A stretch of 64,000 bases of DNA, taken from the NCBI RefSeq assembly GCF_023544715.1, contig NZ_JAMJEZ010000013.1:1-64000 (forward strand), given 5' to 3'. Positions 47,363-56,406 of this stretch are shown here, piece by piece. Both the position numbers and the translations under genes were made by a program. Position 1 is the stretch's first letter. Every line of letters starts with the position of its first letter. The stretch is from Pseudomonas eutrophicaquae (lineage in GTDB: Bacteria > Pseudomonadota > Gammaproteobacteria > Pseudomonadales > Pseudomonadaceae). The notes beneath the pieces were generated by a model that was given only the letters and a program-made list of their open reading frames with translations, searched no databases and was not told the origin of the DNA.

Positions 47363-49225
47363 ATGCTTCAAAATATCAGGGACAACTCCCAGGGCTGGAT
47401 TGCCAAGACCATCATCGGCTTGATCGTGGTGCTGATGGCGCTGACCGGCGTGGATGCTATCGTTAACGTCAGCAGTGATCGCAACAAGGCGGCGGAAGTG
47501 AACGGGCAGGTGATCGGGATTGATGAACTGGCCCGTGCGGTCGATCTGCAGCGCCGTCAGTTGCAGCAGCAGCTGGGCGAGCAGTTCGATGCCTCGCAGC
47601 TGGATGAGAACCTGCTGCGCAGCAGCGCCCTGGACGGTCTGATCGAACGTACCCTGCTGCTGCAGGGGGCTGAGCAGGCGGGGATGCGCTTCTCCGATAC
47701 CGCGCTCGATCAATTGCTGCTGATAACGCCTGAGTTCCAGCAGGATGGCCGTTTCTCGCCCGAGCGCTTCGATCAGATGATTCGCCAGATGGGCTACAGC
47801 CGTCTGCAGTTTCGTCAGTTGATGCAGCAGGAAATGCTCATGGGTCAGCTGCAGGCAGGCCTTGCCGGCAGCCACTTTGTGACCGATGAGGAAGTCGCGG
47901 CCTTTGCCGCACTCGAGCGCCAGACCCGCAGCTTCGACTATCTGACGCTGAAAGCTGATGCCTCGAATATCCAGATCAGCGAGCAGCAGCTGGCCGATTA
48001 TTACGCGGCCAACAGTGCTGAGTTCATGTCGCCCGAGCAGGTGGTGATCGAATACCTCGAGCTGAAGAAAGACGCCTTCTTCGATCAGGTTGAGATCAGT
48101 GATGACGAGTTGCAGCCGCTCTACGAGCAGGAAATCGCCAACCTGGGCGAGCAGCGCCGTGCGGCGCATATCCTGCTCGAGTTCAGCTCGCGCAGTGATG
48201 AAGAGCTGCGTACACAGCTGGAGGCACTGCGCGAGCGCGTCATGGCTGGCGAAGATTTTGCAGCACTGGCCCGCGAGTTCTCCGAGGATACGGGTTCGGC
48301 GCGTGAGGGCGGTGATCTGGGCTTTGCCGGGCAGGGCGTCTATGACCCGGCCTTTGAAGAGTCACTGTTCGCTCTGCAGGTTGGTGAGGTTTCTGCCCCG
48401 GTCAAGACAGAATTTGGCTGGCACCTGATCCGTCTGCAGGATGTGCAAGCGGCAGAAGTCCCGACGCTGGAAGCGCTGCGCCCGCAGCTGGAGCGCGAAC
48501 TCAAGGCGCAGAAGGTTGAACAGCGCTTTGTCGAGGTCACCAAGCAGCTTGAGGATGCCGCTTTTGAGTCGGCCGATCTGCAGCAGCCCGCTCAGGAGCT
48601 GGGGCTGAGCGTCCAGGAGAGCGAAGCCTTTGGCCGTGACGGCGGGCAGGGCATCACCGCCAACCGTCAGGTGATCCAGGCGGCGTTCAGTGATGAAGTG
48701 CTGCTGGAGGCTGCCAACAGCGCACCGCTGGAGCTGGATCCGGATACCGTTGTGGTGCTGCGCGTCAAGGAGCACCGCAAGTCGAGTGTCCGTCCTCTGG
48801 AGGCGGTTGCGGAGGCACTGCGCAGCCAACTTACCCAGCAGCAAGCCGCTGAGCGTGCTCGCGAGCAGGGCGATGCATTGCTGCAGGCGCTGCGCCGCGG
48901 CGAGACGCCGGCGCTGCCGGCCGGCAGTACGGCTTGGGCGTCGGTCGAGGGTGCGACCCGTGACCAGCAACTGCTGGAGCCTGCGGTGATCGATAGCGTG
49001 TTCCGCATGCCGCATCCGCAGGGTGAGACGCCCAGTCTGCTCGGGATGACGCTGGCCAGTGGCGATTACCTGCTGCTGCGCCTGTCGGCCGTGGCAGAGG
49101 GCGCTGCAGCGAGCGAGGAGGAGCTGGGCCTGTATCGCCGCTTCCTCGCCAACCGTGGCAGTCAGCTGGACTTCCAGAGTTATCAGCGTCAGCTGCGCAC
49201 CCAGGCGGATATCGAGCGTTTCTGA
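47363..49225 (+). CDS. ppiD: peptidyl-prolyl isomerase D, membrane-anchored periplasmic chaperone
   Basis: 620 residues. The N-terminus is cytoplasmic (MLQNIRDNSQGWIAKTIIG), then one membrane helix (about 13-32), then SurA-type helical chaperone segments and a parvulin-like domain (about 265-360: RAAHILLEFSS, GGDLGFAGQG, FGWHLIRL). PpiD assists newly exported proteins at the Sec translocon. Length is typical of the family. A palindromic terminator follows the stop. Confidence 0.94.
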   Translation: MLQNIRDNSQGWIAKTIIGLIVVLMALTGVDAIVNVSSDRNKAAEVNGQVIGIDELARAVDLQRRQLQQQLGEQFDASQLDENLLRSSALDGLIERTLLLQGAEQAGMRFSDTALDQLLLITPEFQQDGRFSPERFDQMIRQMGYSRLQFRQLMQQEMLMGQLQAGLAGSHFVTDEEVAAFAALERQTRSFDYLTLKADASNIQISEQQLADYYAANSAEFMSPEQVVIEYLELKKDAFFDQVEISDDELQPLYEQEIANLGEQRRAAHILLEFSSRSDEELRTQLEALRERVMAGEDFAALAREFSEDTGSAREGGDLGFAGQGVYDPAFEESLFALQVGEVSAPVKTEFGWHLIRLQDVQAAEVPTLEALRPQLERELKAQKVEQRFVEVTKQLEDAAFESADLQQPAQELGLSVQESEAFGRDGGQGITANRQVIQAAFSDEVLLEAANSAPLELDPDTVVVLRVKEHRKSSVRPLEAVAEALRSQLTQQQAAERAREQGDALLQALRRGETPALPAGSTAWASVEGATRDQQLLEPAVIDSVFRMPHPQGETPSLLGMTLASGDYLLLRLSAVAEGAAASEEELGLYRRFLANRGSQLDFQSYQRQLRTQADIERF

Positions 49226-49239
49226 TTGGCTATTGAGCA

Positions 49240-49269
49240 CGGCGCCATCCCTTCCCGGGGATGGCGCCG
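49240..49269 (+). terminator. terminator after ppiD
   Basis: A 12-bp perfect stem CGGCGCCATCCC / GGGATGGCGCCG with a six-base loop, followed by TTGTCGTT. It lies 14 bases after the ppiD stop. Confidence 0.7.
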
Positions 49270-49332
49270 TTGTCGTTCCCGGCGCAAGGCCGTCGTGAGC
49301 CTTGTGCCCTGATCTTGTTCGGGAGAACCCTT

Positions 49333-50457
49333 GTGGCCGATGTTGCCATCCATTGGATCCTTGATGACGCCAGCCTGGCCGCGCAGTGCCAGAAGTGGCG
49401 TCAGCGTCCTTTCCTGGCGCTGGATACCGAATTCATGCGGGTCGACACTTTTTACCCGATTGCGGCACTGGTGCAGGTGGGCGACGGGCAACAGGCCTGG
49501 CTGATCGATCCGCTGCGCATTAGCGACTGGCGTCCCTTTGCGGTGCTGCTTGAGGACCCGGCGGTGATCAAGGTGCTGCACTCCTGCAGCGAGGATCTGG
49601 AGGTCTTCCAGCGTCTGACCGGCAGCTGCCCGCAGCCCCTGTTCGATACACAGATTGCCGCCGGCTATCTGAATATCGGGTTCTCGATGGGCTACTCGCG
49701 GCTGGTCAAGGAGATCCTGGACATCGAACTGTCCAAGGATGAGACTCGCTCCGACTGGTTGCAGCGTCCACTCAGCGCCCTGCAGATACGCTACGCGGCC
49801 GACGATGTGCTGCACCTTAGCGAGGTCTACCAGCGTCTGGATGCCCGTCTGGAGCCGTGGCGGCGCGCCTGGTTGCTGGAAGACGGCGCTGAGCTGGTGG
49901 CCGCTCAAGGCGAGAGCACCGAGCCTCTGGAGGCCTGGCGCGAGGTCAAGCTGGCCTGGCGCCTCAATCGCCAGCAACTGGCGGTGCTGCGTGCGCTATG
50001 CGCCTGGCGAGAGGCGCAAGCCCGCCAGCGTGATCAGCCGCGTAACCGCATCCTGCGTGAGCGCTCGCTCTGGCCACTGGCGCGTTTCCAGCCGCAGGAT
50101 ACGGCCGCGCTGGCACGCATTGAGGACATGCACCCGCGCACTGTGCGTCAGGACGGTGAAACCGTGCTGCGACTGATCGCCGAGGCGGCGGCCCTGCCGG
50201 ACGCTCAGTGGCCTGAACTGCTGCCGGAGCCACTGCCGCTGGAGGCGACGGCGCTGCTCAAGCGCCTGCGTGCGGTCGGCCAGCGTGAGGCCGAGCGTTT
50301 GGGCATCGTCCCGGAACTGATGCTGCGCAAGAAAACCCTCGAAGCACTGCTGAAAAGCGGTTATCCCCAAGGCCCCTACCAGCTCCCCGATAGCCTGCGT
50401 GGCTGGCGTCGTGAGCTGATGGGCCAGATGCTGCTCGATACCCTGGCGCGAGACTGA
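49333..50457 (+). CDS. rnd: ribonuclease D
   Basis: 374 residues. DEDD-type 3'-5' exonuclease (Asp31 and Glu33 in LALDTEFMR, then IKVLHSCSEDLEVF, and IRYAADDVLHL) plus HRDC-like domains in the C-terminal half. It trims the 3' ends of tRNA and other stable RNA precursors. GTG 49333 is chosen because GGGAGAAC precedes it and the length then equals that of Pseudomonas RNase D; an upstream ATG would add unrelated residues. It leads a set with ycgL and ycgN. Confidence 0.93.
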   Translation: MADVAIHWILDDASLAAQCQKWRQRPFLALDTEFMRVDTFYPIAALVQVGDGQQAWLIDPLRISDWRPFAVLLEDPAVIKVLHSCSEDLEVFQRLTGSCPQPLFDTQIAAGYLNIGFSMGYSRLVKEILDIELSKDETRSDWLQRPLSALQIRYAADDVLHLSEVYQRLDARLEPWRRAWLLEDGAELVAAQGESTEPLEAWREVKLAWRLNRQQLAVLRALCAWREAQARQRDQPRNRILRERSLWPLARFQPQDTAALARIEDMHPRTVRQDGETVLRLIAEAAALPDAQWPELLPEPLPLEATALLKRLRAVGQREAERLGIVPELMLRKKTLEALLKSGYPQGPYQLPDSLRGWRRELMGQMLLDTLARD

Positions 50458-50460
50458 CTG

Positions 50461-50754
50461 ATGAAACGGATCTGCTCCATCTACAAAAGCCCGCGCAAGC
50501 GGGAAATGTATCTTTACGTCGACAAGCGCGAGGCGCTGAGTCGGGTGCCCGAGGGGCTGTTGAGCGTCTTCGGCCCGCCCCAGCATGTCTTTGATCTGTT
50601 GCTGACCCCGGAGCGCACCCTGGCCCGTGAGGACATCCACAAGGTGCTGGCTAACCTTGAGCAGCAGGGCTATCACCTGCAGATGCCGCCGCCCGAGGAG
50701 GAATACATCGAGCATCTGCCCGATGAGCTGCTGCGCCGCAATGATCCGGTGTGA
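50461..50754 (+). CDS. ycgL: YcgL family protein
   Basis: 97 residues. The opening [20 protein letters not shown] and the [16 protein letters not shown] segment mark the YcgL family of small alpha/beta proteins, typically encoded beside rnd. The function is unknown. It starts three bases after the rnd stop, so it is translated from the same message. Confidence 0.9.
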   Translation: MKRICSIYKSPRKREMYLYVDKREALSRVPEGLLSVFGPPQHVFDLLLTPERTLAREDIHKVLANLEQQGYHLQMPPPEEEYIEHLPDELLRRNDPV

Positions 50755-50763
50755 GGCGCGAAC

Positions 50764-51213
50764 ATGACTGCAAAGCAGGTGCCGTTCTGGGAGCGCAAGA
50801 TGCTGGCCGAGATGAGCGAGGCCGAATGGGAGTCGCTGTGCGATGGCTGCGGGCTGTGCTGCCTGCACAAGCTGGAGGACGAGGAGGATGGCAGCGTCTA
50901 TTACACGCGGATTGCCTGCAAGCTGCTGGATCTGCAGAGCTGCCGCTGCAGTGACTATGCTGAGCGGCATCGTCAGGTGCCGGACTGCATTCGCCTGACA
51001 CCCGCCCAGGCCGATCAGTTCAACTGGCTGCCGGCGACCTGCGCCTATCGTCTATTGGCTCAGGGGCAGCCATTGCCGGATTGGCATCATCTGGTCTGTG
51101 GCGACCCTGATGCCGTGCATGCTGCGCGGATTTCCCAGGCCGGGCGCATGCTGCGTGAGGGGGCGGTCGCTGAAGAAGACTGGGAAGAGCATCTGATCTT
51201 CCGCGCCGGCTGA
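50764..51213 (+). CDS. ycgN: YcgN family cysteine-cluster protein (UPF0260)
   Basis: 149 residues. The family signature [11 protein letters not shown] and further Cys residues ([24 protein letters not shown]) suggest a metal or Fe-S cluster. E. coli members are annotated as a zinc- or iron-binding type without known function. It follows ycgL by nine bases, completing the rnd-ycgL-ycgN order. The gene ends 65 bases before the next, with overlapping upstream signals. Confidence 0.9.
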   Translation: MTAKQVPFWERKMLAEMSEAEWESLCDGCGLCCLHKLEDEEDGSVYYTRIACKLLDLQSCRCSDYAERHRQVPDCIRLTPAQADQFNWLPATCAYRLLAQGQPLPDWHHLVCGDPDAVHAARISQAGRMLREGAVAEEDWEEHLIFRAG

Positions 51214-51278
51214 ACCTTGTGCGTGAACCAGGGCCTGCTGCCGGGCAGCGGGTCGAATATCTGATCAGGAGGGGCGTC

Positions 51279-52502
51279 ATGTTGTTGCGAGTGATCCGAG
51301 GGAGCATCGCTGTGCTCTGCCTGTTGCCCCTGCTGGCAACGGCGGCGCAGCGCGTCAAGCTGGACTATGAGGTGCGCTTTGTACCGGATAGCGATCTGGC
51401 CGAAGTCAGCCTGACCCTGGCGCGCGGCCAGGCGGTGCGTTACATCGATTTCAATCTGGGACTGGCGGACGATTACCGCGATTTTCAGGCCGACGGCCAG
51501 TGGCTGGAAGACCAGCCCGGGCGTGGCCTGTGGCGTCCTGCCGAGGGGCGTGCCCAGTTGCGTTATCGGGTCAGGGTCAGCCGCGAGCGCAGCAATGGCC
51601 GCTTTGATGCGCGCATGACGCCGGAGTGGGCCCTGCTGCGTGGCGATGATCTGGTGCCGCCGGCCCGGGTGGACGTCGAGCCGAATGTCGAGCTGGTCAG
51701 CCGCCTGCAGTTCGATCTGCCCGAGGGCTGGACGGCGGTGGAAACCGGCTGGCCGCGCATTGGCAAGCAGCGTTTTCGCATCGATAACCCGGCCCAGCGC
51801 TTTGACCGGCCGACCGGCTGGATTCTGGCCGGCAAGCTGGGCGTGCGCCGCGCGACCCTGGGCTCGACCGAGGTCACCGTGGCTGCGCCAGTCGGGGAGG
51901 GCATGCGGCGCATGGATATCCTGACCCTGCTGACCTTCGTCTGGCCGCATGCCCAGAGCCTGTTCCCCCGCGAGCCGGGCAAGCTCCTGATCGTCGGCGC
52001 AGGTAATCCGATGTGGCGCGGCGGGCTGTCGGCGCCCAATTCGCTGTTCATGCATGCCGATCGCCCGTTGGTCAGCGAGAACGGCACCAGTTCGCTGCTG
52101 CACGAGCTGGTGCATGTCTTCTCCCGCATCCGTGACAGCGAACGCAGCGACTGGATCAGCGAGGGTCTGGCCGAGTATTACGCCATCGAGCTGATGCGCC
52201 GTGCCGGTGGCATGAGCGAGGCGCGCTATCGCAAGGTGCGTGAGCAGCTCAGCCGCTGGGGGCGCAAGGTCACTTCGCTACGCGGTGAGCGGGTCAGTGG
52301 TCCGGTCACCGCGCGTGCGGTGATCCTGCTGCAGGATCTGGACAGCGAGATCCGCCGGGTGACCGCCAATGCGCGCTCGCTGGATGACGTGACCCGCGGC
52401 CTGATGCGCCTGGAGCAGGTCACTACCCGCGACTTCGTGCAGATCAGCGAGAATGTGCTGGGCCGCTCATCGCGGGTGCTGGAAGGGCGTCTGCTCAAGT
52501 AG
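51279..52502 (+). CDS. exported M61-like metallopeptidase
   Basis: 407 residues. The signal peptide is about residues 1-24 (ending LLATAAQ). The N-terminal half resembles the beta-rich domain of M61 glycyl aminopeptidases. The zinc site is HELVH (His275, Glu276, His279) with the third ligand probably Glu295 in WISEGLAEYY. The spacing between the second His and that Glu is 15 residues, shorter than the 18 typical of M1. No PDZ domain is present. ATG 51279 has AGGAGGGG upstream. Its 3' end overlaps convergent ptrB by eight bases. Confidence 0.75.
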   Translation: MLLRVIRGSIAVLCLLPLLATAAQRVKLDYEVRFVPDSDLAEVSLTLARGQAVRYIDFNLGLADDYRDFQADGQWLEDQPGRGLWRPAEGRAQLRYRVRVSRERSNGRFDARMTPEWALLRGDDLVPPARVDVEPNVELVSRLQFDLPEGWTAVETGWPRIGKQRFRIDNPAQRFDRPTGWILAGKLGVRRATLGSTEVTVAAPVGEGMRRMDILTLLTFVWPHAQSLFPREPGKLLIVGAGNPMWRGGLSAPNSLFMHADRPLVSENGTSSLLHELVHVFSRIRDSERSDWISEGLAEYYAIELMRRAGGMSEARYRKVREQLSRWGRKVTSLRGERVSGPVTARAVILLQDLDSEIRRVTANARSLDDVTRGLMRLEQVTTRDFVQISENVLGRSSRVLEGRLLK

Positions 52503-54567
52503 CCGCTGAGCGCTGCAGTGCGTCCGTGGCGGACCACTGCAGCGCCTTGAATAGAAAGGCATATTCAAGGGCTGCATCGCGCAGAGCCTGATAGCGCCCG
52601 CTCATGCCGCCGTGCCCGGCGCTGAAATCGGTCTTGAGCAGCAGCAAACGATTACCGCGCTGGCACTCGCGCAGCCGTGCCACCCACTTGGCCGCCTCCC
52701 AGTATTGCACCCGGCTGTCGTGGTAGCCGGCGATGGCCAGAATCGCCGGGTAGGCTTGGGGGCGGACATTCTCATAGGGTGCGTAAGCGGCGATCCGGGC
52801 GTGAACTTCAGGGTCGGTCGGGTCGCCCCATTCGTCGTATTCGGTGATGGTCAGCGGCAGCTCGGGGTGCTGCATGGTGTTGAGGATATCGACAAAGGGC
52901 ACCTCGGCGATTGCTGCGGCAAACAGCTCAGGGCGCTGGTTGAGGACCGCACCGATCAGCAAGCCGCCAGCGCTGCCGCCGCTGATTGCCAGTTGGTGCG
53001 GTGTGGTATAGCCCTGTTGAATCAGTGATTCGGCGCAGGCGATGAAATCGTCAAAGCTGTTCTGCTTGTGCGCCAGTTTGCCCGCGCGGTACCAGGCCTC
53101 GCCCAGTTCTCCGCCACCGCGTACATGGGCGATGGCAAACAGAAATCCCCGCTCCAGCAGGCTCAGGCGGGCATGGGAGAACCAGGGATCAAGGCTCTCA
53201 CCGTAGGCACCGTAGCCGTACAGATAAAGTGGGGCGCTCTGGCGCTGCTCAAGGATCTCACGGCGGCCCACCAGACTGATCGGCACCTGCGTGCCATCGG
53301 CGGCGGTGGCCCAGAGCCGCAGGCTCAGGTAGGCGTCGGCCTCGAAGGGGCCTTCTACCGGCATTTCCTTGAGGACCTGCTGCAGGCCGCTGGCCAGCTG
53401 CAGCTGGCGGATCTGCGCCGGACGATTGAGTGCCTCGTAGCGCAGGCGGATCACCGTGCTGGTGAACTCCAGCCCATCGTCGATCTCCAGGCTATACGCT
53501 GCATCGGGCAGCTGTACCCGGTAGCTGGCGCCGCCTTGAGGATGCACCTCGATCACCGGCAAACCGGCCTCACGGCGCTCAAGACAAAAGGCGCCCGCGT
53601 TGAGGCTGACGCTTTCCAGCATGCTGTCGTCGCGGTGGCCAATGAGGGGCTGCCAGTGGGCGCGCTCCGGCTGCGTCTCGCTGGCGCGGTACAGGGCGAA
53701 GTTGATCCCGGCCTGGTTGCTGCGGATCAGCCAGCTGTACTGGCCCTCGAGCAGGCCGTGGTCGGGGTAGTATTCGTGACCCTCCTCGCGGGGCGCCAGG
53801 CAGGTAAACGTACCGAGGGGCTGCTCGGCATCGAGCACCCAGGCTTCGCTGGTGGTCTTGCTGCTCAGCAACAGGATCAGTTGCCGCTCGGAGCTGGCGC
53901 GGTGGCAATCGAGGAAGAAGCGTCCATCGCTTTCCTCAAAGACGCAGCAGGCCTGCGCCTCTCCCAGCCGGTAGCGCTGCAGGCGGTACGGGCGATGGGT
54001 GTCGTCGAGGGTGGCAAAGAATAGCGTCTGGCTGTCATTGGCCCAGACCAGACTGCCATCGCAGTCACTGAATGGCAGCGTCTGCAGGGCGCCGGTTTCC
54101 AGATCCTTCACATGCAGGGTGAAGATCTCGTCACCGCAGGTGTCTAGGCTGTAGGCCAGGTAGCGGTGGTCAGGGCTGATCACGAAGCCGCCCAGCGCGA
54201 TATACCCCTCACCGGCCAGGGCATTCAGATCCAGCAGCAGGGTCTCGCTGGCGCTGTCAATGGCCAGTGAGTCATCTGCCGGACGCGCACAGCGGTAATG
54301 ACGCGGATACTCCTCGCCGGCGCAGGTACGCTGGTAATACAGCCACGGCCCCCAGGGGACAGGTAGGGAGAGATCGGTTTCGCGGATACGGCTGCGAATT
54401 TCCTCGAACAGCTGTTCGCGCAGGGCGGCGCTGTCGGCCATGCAGTGGTCGAGCCAGGCGTTTTCTGCCTGCAGATGGGCAAGAACCTCGGGAGCATCGC
54501 GCTGCTCCAGCCAGGCGTAAGGGTCGCTACCGGGCTGGCGATGAGCGCGTGGGGCAGTGCTGGACAT
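52495..54567 (-). CDS. ptrB: oligopeptidase B
   Basis: 690 residues of the prolyl-oligopeptidase family (S9A). An N-terminal beta-propeller (about 60-400) is followed by an alpha/beta hydrolase domain. The nucleophile is Ser532 in GGSAGG; GYHDSRVQYWE carries the Asp, and SAGHGG the catalytic His. It cleaves short peptides after Arg or Lys. The acidic pair near FVDILNTMQHPELPLTITEYDEWGDP is typical of OpB. The start is ATG 54567 with GGAGA upstream; the longer frame begins within the neighbour's promoter. Confidence 0.93.
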   Translation of the reverse strand: MSSTAPRAHRQPGSDPYAWLEQRDAPEVLAHLQAENAWLDHCMADSAALREQLFEEIRSRIRETDLSLPVPWGPWLYYQRTCAGEEYPRHYRCARPADDSLAIDSASETLLLDLNALAGEGYIALGGFVISPDHRYLAYSLDTCGDEIFTLHVKDLETGALQTLPFSDCDGSLVWANDSQTLFFATLDDTHRPYRLQRYRLGEAQACCVFEESDGRFFLDCHRASSERQLILLLSSKTTSEAWVLDAEQPLGTFTCLAPREEGHEYYPDHGLLEGQYSWLIRSNQAGINFALYRASETQPERAHWQPLIGHRDDSMLESVSLNAGAFCLERREAGLPVIEVHPQGGASYRVQLPDAAYSLEIDDGLEFTSTVIRLRYEALNRPAQIRQLQLASGLQQVLKEMPVEGPFEADAYLSLRLWATAADGTQVPISLVGRREILEQRQSAPLYLYGYGAYGESLDPWFSHARLSLLERGFLFAIAHVRGGGELGEAWYRAGKLAHKQNSFDDFIACAESLIQQGYTTPHQLAISGGSAGGLLIGAVLNQRPELFAAAIAEVPFVDILNTMQHPELPLTITEYDEWGDPTDPEVHARIAAYAPYENVRPQAYPAILAIAGYHDSRVQYWEAAKWVARLRECQRGNRLLLLKTDFSAGHGGMSGRYQALRDAALEYAFLFKALQWSATDALQRSAAT

Positions 54568-54650
54568 CAGTGTCTCCGGCCGCGCAGTCGGCGCGGCTGT
54601 GGGCAAAAATCGTTATCATAGGCGCCTACGTCCTGCGGCGACACGAACTG

Positions 54651-55085
54651 ATGAGCGAATACGATTACCTTCTTGCCTGGAACCTCTATGTGCTGGCAGC
54701 TCTCGGCTGCCTGCTGGTGGGCTTTCAGCTGACCAGCTGGCTATGGCGCTGGCTGCGCGAGCCGCTGTGGGTGGTGATGGCGGTGCTGCTGTTCACGCCG
54801 ACGCTGATTGATCCTGCTCACGGCCTGTATGCGCCGTCGATTGCGGTCGCCGCGCTGGATCTGCTGTTCAGAACCGGCAACAACCTGTGGATGGCGGCCA
54901 CCGATCTGGCCTCCTTTGCGTTGATCGGTGCAGCGCTGTATCTGGTATTTGTTGCGATACGCTGGCCGCTGGAGCGCCGCCGCGCCGCGCAGAAGGCCGA
55001 GCATGATGCCCAGCTGCAGCAGCGCCTTGAGCGGATCGAGGCGGAAAGCTCGCTCGTGCCGCATCGCCGCGAACCGCGTATCTGA
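54651..55085 (+). CDS. small inner-membrane protein of unknown function
   Basis: 144 residues. About three hydrophobic helices are visible (8-32, 39-60 with weak charge, 83-104), followed by a charged C-terminal coiled coil (RRRAAQKAEHDAQLQQRLERI). It precedes and is 12 bases from the amidotransferase gene. ATG 54651 (MSEYDYLLAWNLYV) is used; a weak GGCG-type site precedes it. No enzyme motif is recognisable. Confidence 0.7.
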   Translation: MSEYDYLLAWNLYVLAALGCLLVGFQLTSWLWRWLREPLWVVMAVLLFTPTLIDPAHGLYAPSIAVAALDLLFRTGNNLWMAATDLASFALIGAALYLVFVAIRWPLERRRAAQKAEHDAQLQQRLERIEAESSLVPHRREPRI

Positions 55086-55097
55086 GCAGGGGGTGAT

Positions 55098-55880
55098 ATG
55101 TGTGAGTTGCTGGGCATGAGTGCCAATGTGCCGACCGATATTGTCTTCAGCTTCACGGGGTTGATGCAGCGTGGTGGGCGTACCGGTCCGCACCGCGATG
55201 GCTGGGGGATCGGCTTCTATGAGGGGCGTGGTCTGCGCATCTTCCAGGATCCGCGGGCCAGCAGTGAGTCGGAAGTGGCGCAGCTGGTGCAGCGTTATCC
55301 GATCAAGAGCGAGGTGGTGATCGGGCATATCCGCCAGGCGAATGTCGGGCAGGTCGAGCTGGCCAATACCCATCCGTTCGTGCGTGAGCTGTGGGGGCAG
55401 AACTGGTGCTTTGCGCATAACGGTCAACTGGCAGGATTTACACCCGCTGCAGGCTTTTATCACCCGGTCGGCGACACTGATAGTGAAGCGGCCTTTTGCG
55501 ATCTGCTCAATCGGGTGCGCTCGACCTTCCGCGAGCCGCCCTTGATCGGGCAGCTGTTGCCGGTATTGATCGCCGCGTGCACCGATTACCGGCGTCTGGG
55601 TGTATTCAATGCCCTGCTCAGCAATGGCGAATGGCTGTTCAGCTTCTGCTCAACCAAGCTGGCTCACATCACGCGCCGCGCGCCCTTTGGCCCGGCGCAG
55701 CTCAAGGATGCGGAGGTGTGCGTGGACTTTCAGGCCGAGACAACTCCTAACGATGTGGTCACGGTGATTGCCACCGAACCGCTGACCGCCAATGAGCAGT
55801 GGACGACTTACACCTCGGGGGAGTGGAAGCTGTGGCGCGGTGGAGAGCTACAGGCGGCTGGCCGCGCCCTGGACTGCTGA
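55098..55880 (+). CDS. yafJ: class II glutamine amidotransferase (YafJ-like)
   Basis: 260 residues. It opens MCELLGMSANVPT, with Cys2 exposed as the N-terminal nucleophile after Met removal. GHIRQANVG, THPFVREL and FAHNGQLAGF are the Ntn glutaminase blocks. The partner or acceptor reaction is unknown; YafJ-like proteins lack a second catalytic domain. GGGTGATA upstream gives a plausible ribosome site. It converges with the cold-shock gene on a shared terminator. Confidence 0.88.
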   Translation: MCELLGMSANVPTDIVFSFTGLMQRGGRTGPHRDGWGIGFYEGRGLRIFQDPRASSESEVAQLVQRYPIKSEVVIGHIRQANVGQVELANTHPFVRELWGQNWCFAHNGQLAGFTPAAGFYHPVGDTDSEAAFCDLLNRVRSTFREPPLIGQLLPVLIAACTDYRRLGVFNALLSNGEWLFSFCSTKLAHITRRAPFGPAQLKDAEVCVDFQAETTPNDVVTVIATEPLTANEQWTTYTSGEWKLWRGGELQAAGRALDC

Positions 55881-55937
55881 GGCGTAGACGTAAGATCGTC
55901 GTATTTCCCAGCAGGGAATTTTGACCAGCTAGAAACG

Positions 55938-55965
55938 AAAAACCCGGCAAAGATGCCGGGTTTTT
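55938..55965. terminator. bidirectional terminator between yafJ and the cold-shock gene
   Basis: A 12-bp perfect stem AAAAACCCGGCA / TGCCGGGTTTTT with a four-base loop has A/T tracts on both sides. Confidence 0.88.
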
Positions 55966-55983
55966 CACATTCGGGTCAGCGAA

Positions 55984-56190
55984 TCAGCCGATGACCTGGA
56001 TGTTGGAGGCTTGCTTGCCCTTCGGACCGGTGGTCACTTCGAAGGACACCTTCTGGTTTTCGGCCAGGGTCTTGAAGCCCTGAACGCGAATTTCCGAGAA
56101 GTGGGCGAACAGATCGTCACCGCCATCGTCCGGCTTGATGAAACCGAAGCCCTTGGTGTCGTTGAACCACTTAACAGTGCCAGTTGCCAT
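55984..56190 (-). CDS. cold-shock-domain protein (CspA family)
   Basis: 68 residues, a single OB-fold. RNP1 is KGFGFIKPD and RNP2 DLFAHFSEI; the family opens [11 protein letters not shown]. It binds single-stranded RNA/DNA as an RNA chaperone. ATG 56190 is used, with AGGAATTG upstream. The region from 56191 to about 56400 is a long AT-richer leader plus promoter, as found in cold-shock messages, so post-transcriptional control is plausible. Which paralogue it is cannot be told. Confidence 0.95.
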   Translation of the reverse strand: MATGTVKWFNDTKGFGFIKPDDGGDDLFAHFSEIRVQGFKTLAENQKVSFEVTTGPKGKQASNIQVIG

Positions 56191-56406
56191 TTCGTGCAAT
56201 TCCTAGGTGTTGATGTGTAGCTGGGCCGAAACCCTTGAGTGTGGAACCAAGACATCGAGAATGACGGCACTGACCTGACGATACAGTGCGCTTAACGCTG
56301 ACGTATTCCGCCTTGACCAACGGCTTCACTTTGCCCGTTCCGCTCGGGCATGGCAAACACTTTTTTGAGCCGCCGCCGCGGTTCGCCATGCCCCCTTTGT
56401 CACCGC

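Noticed and set aside
49261..49332. A longer N-terminus for RNase D starting at 49261.
   Set aside because: The upstream codons overlap the ppiD terminator stem and have no family similarity; GTG 49333 has a proper ribosome site.
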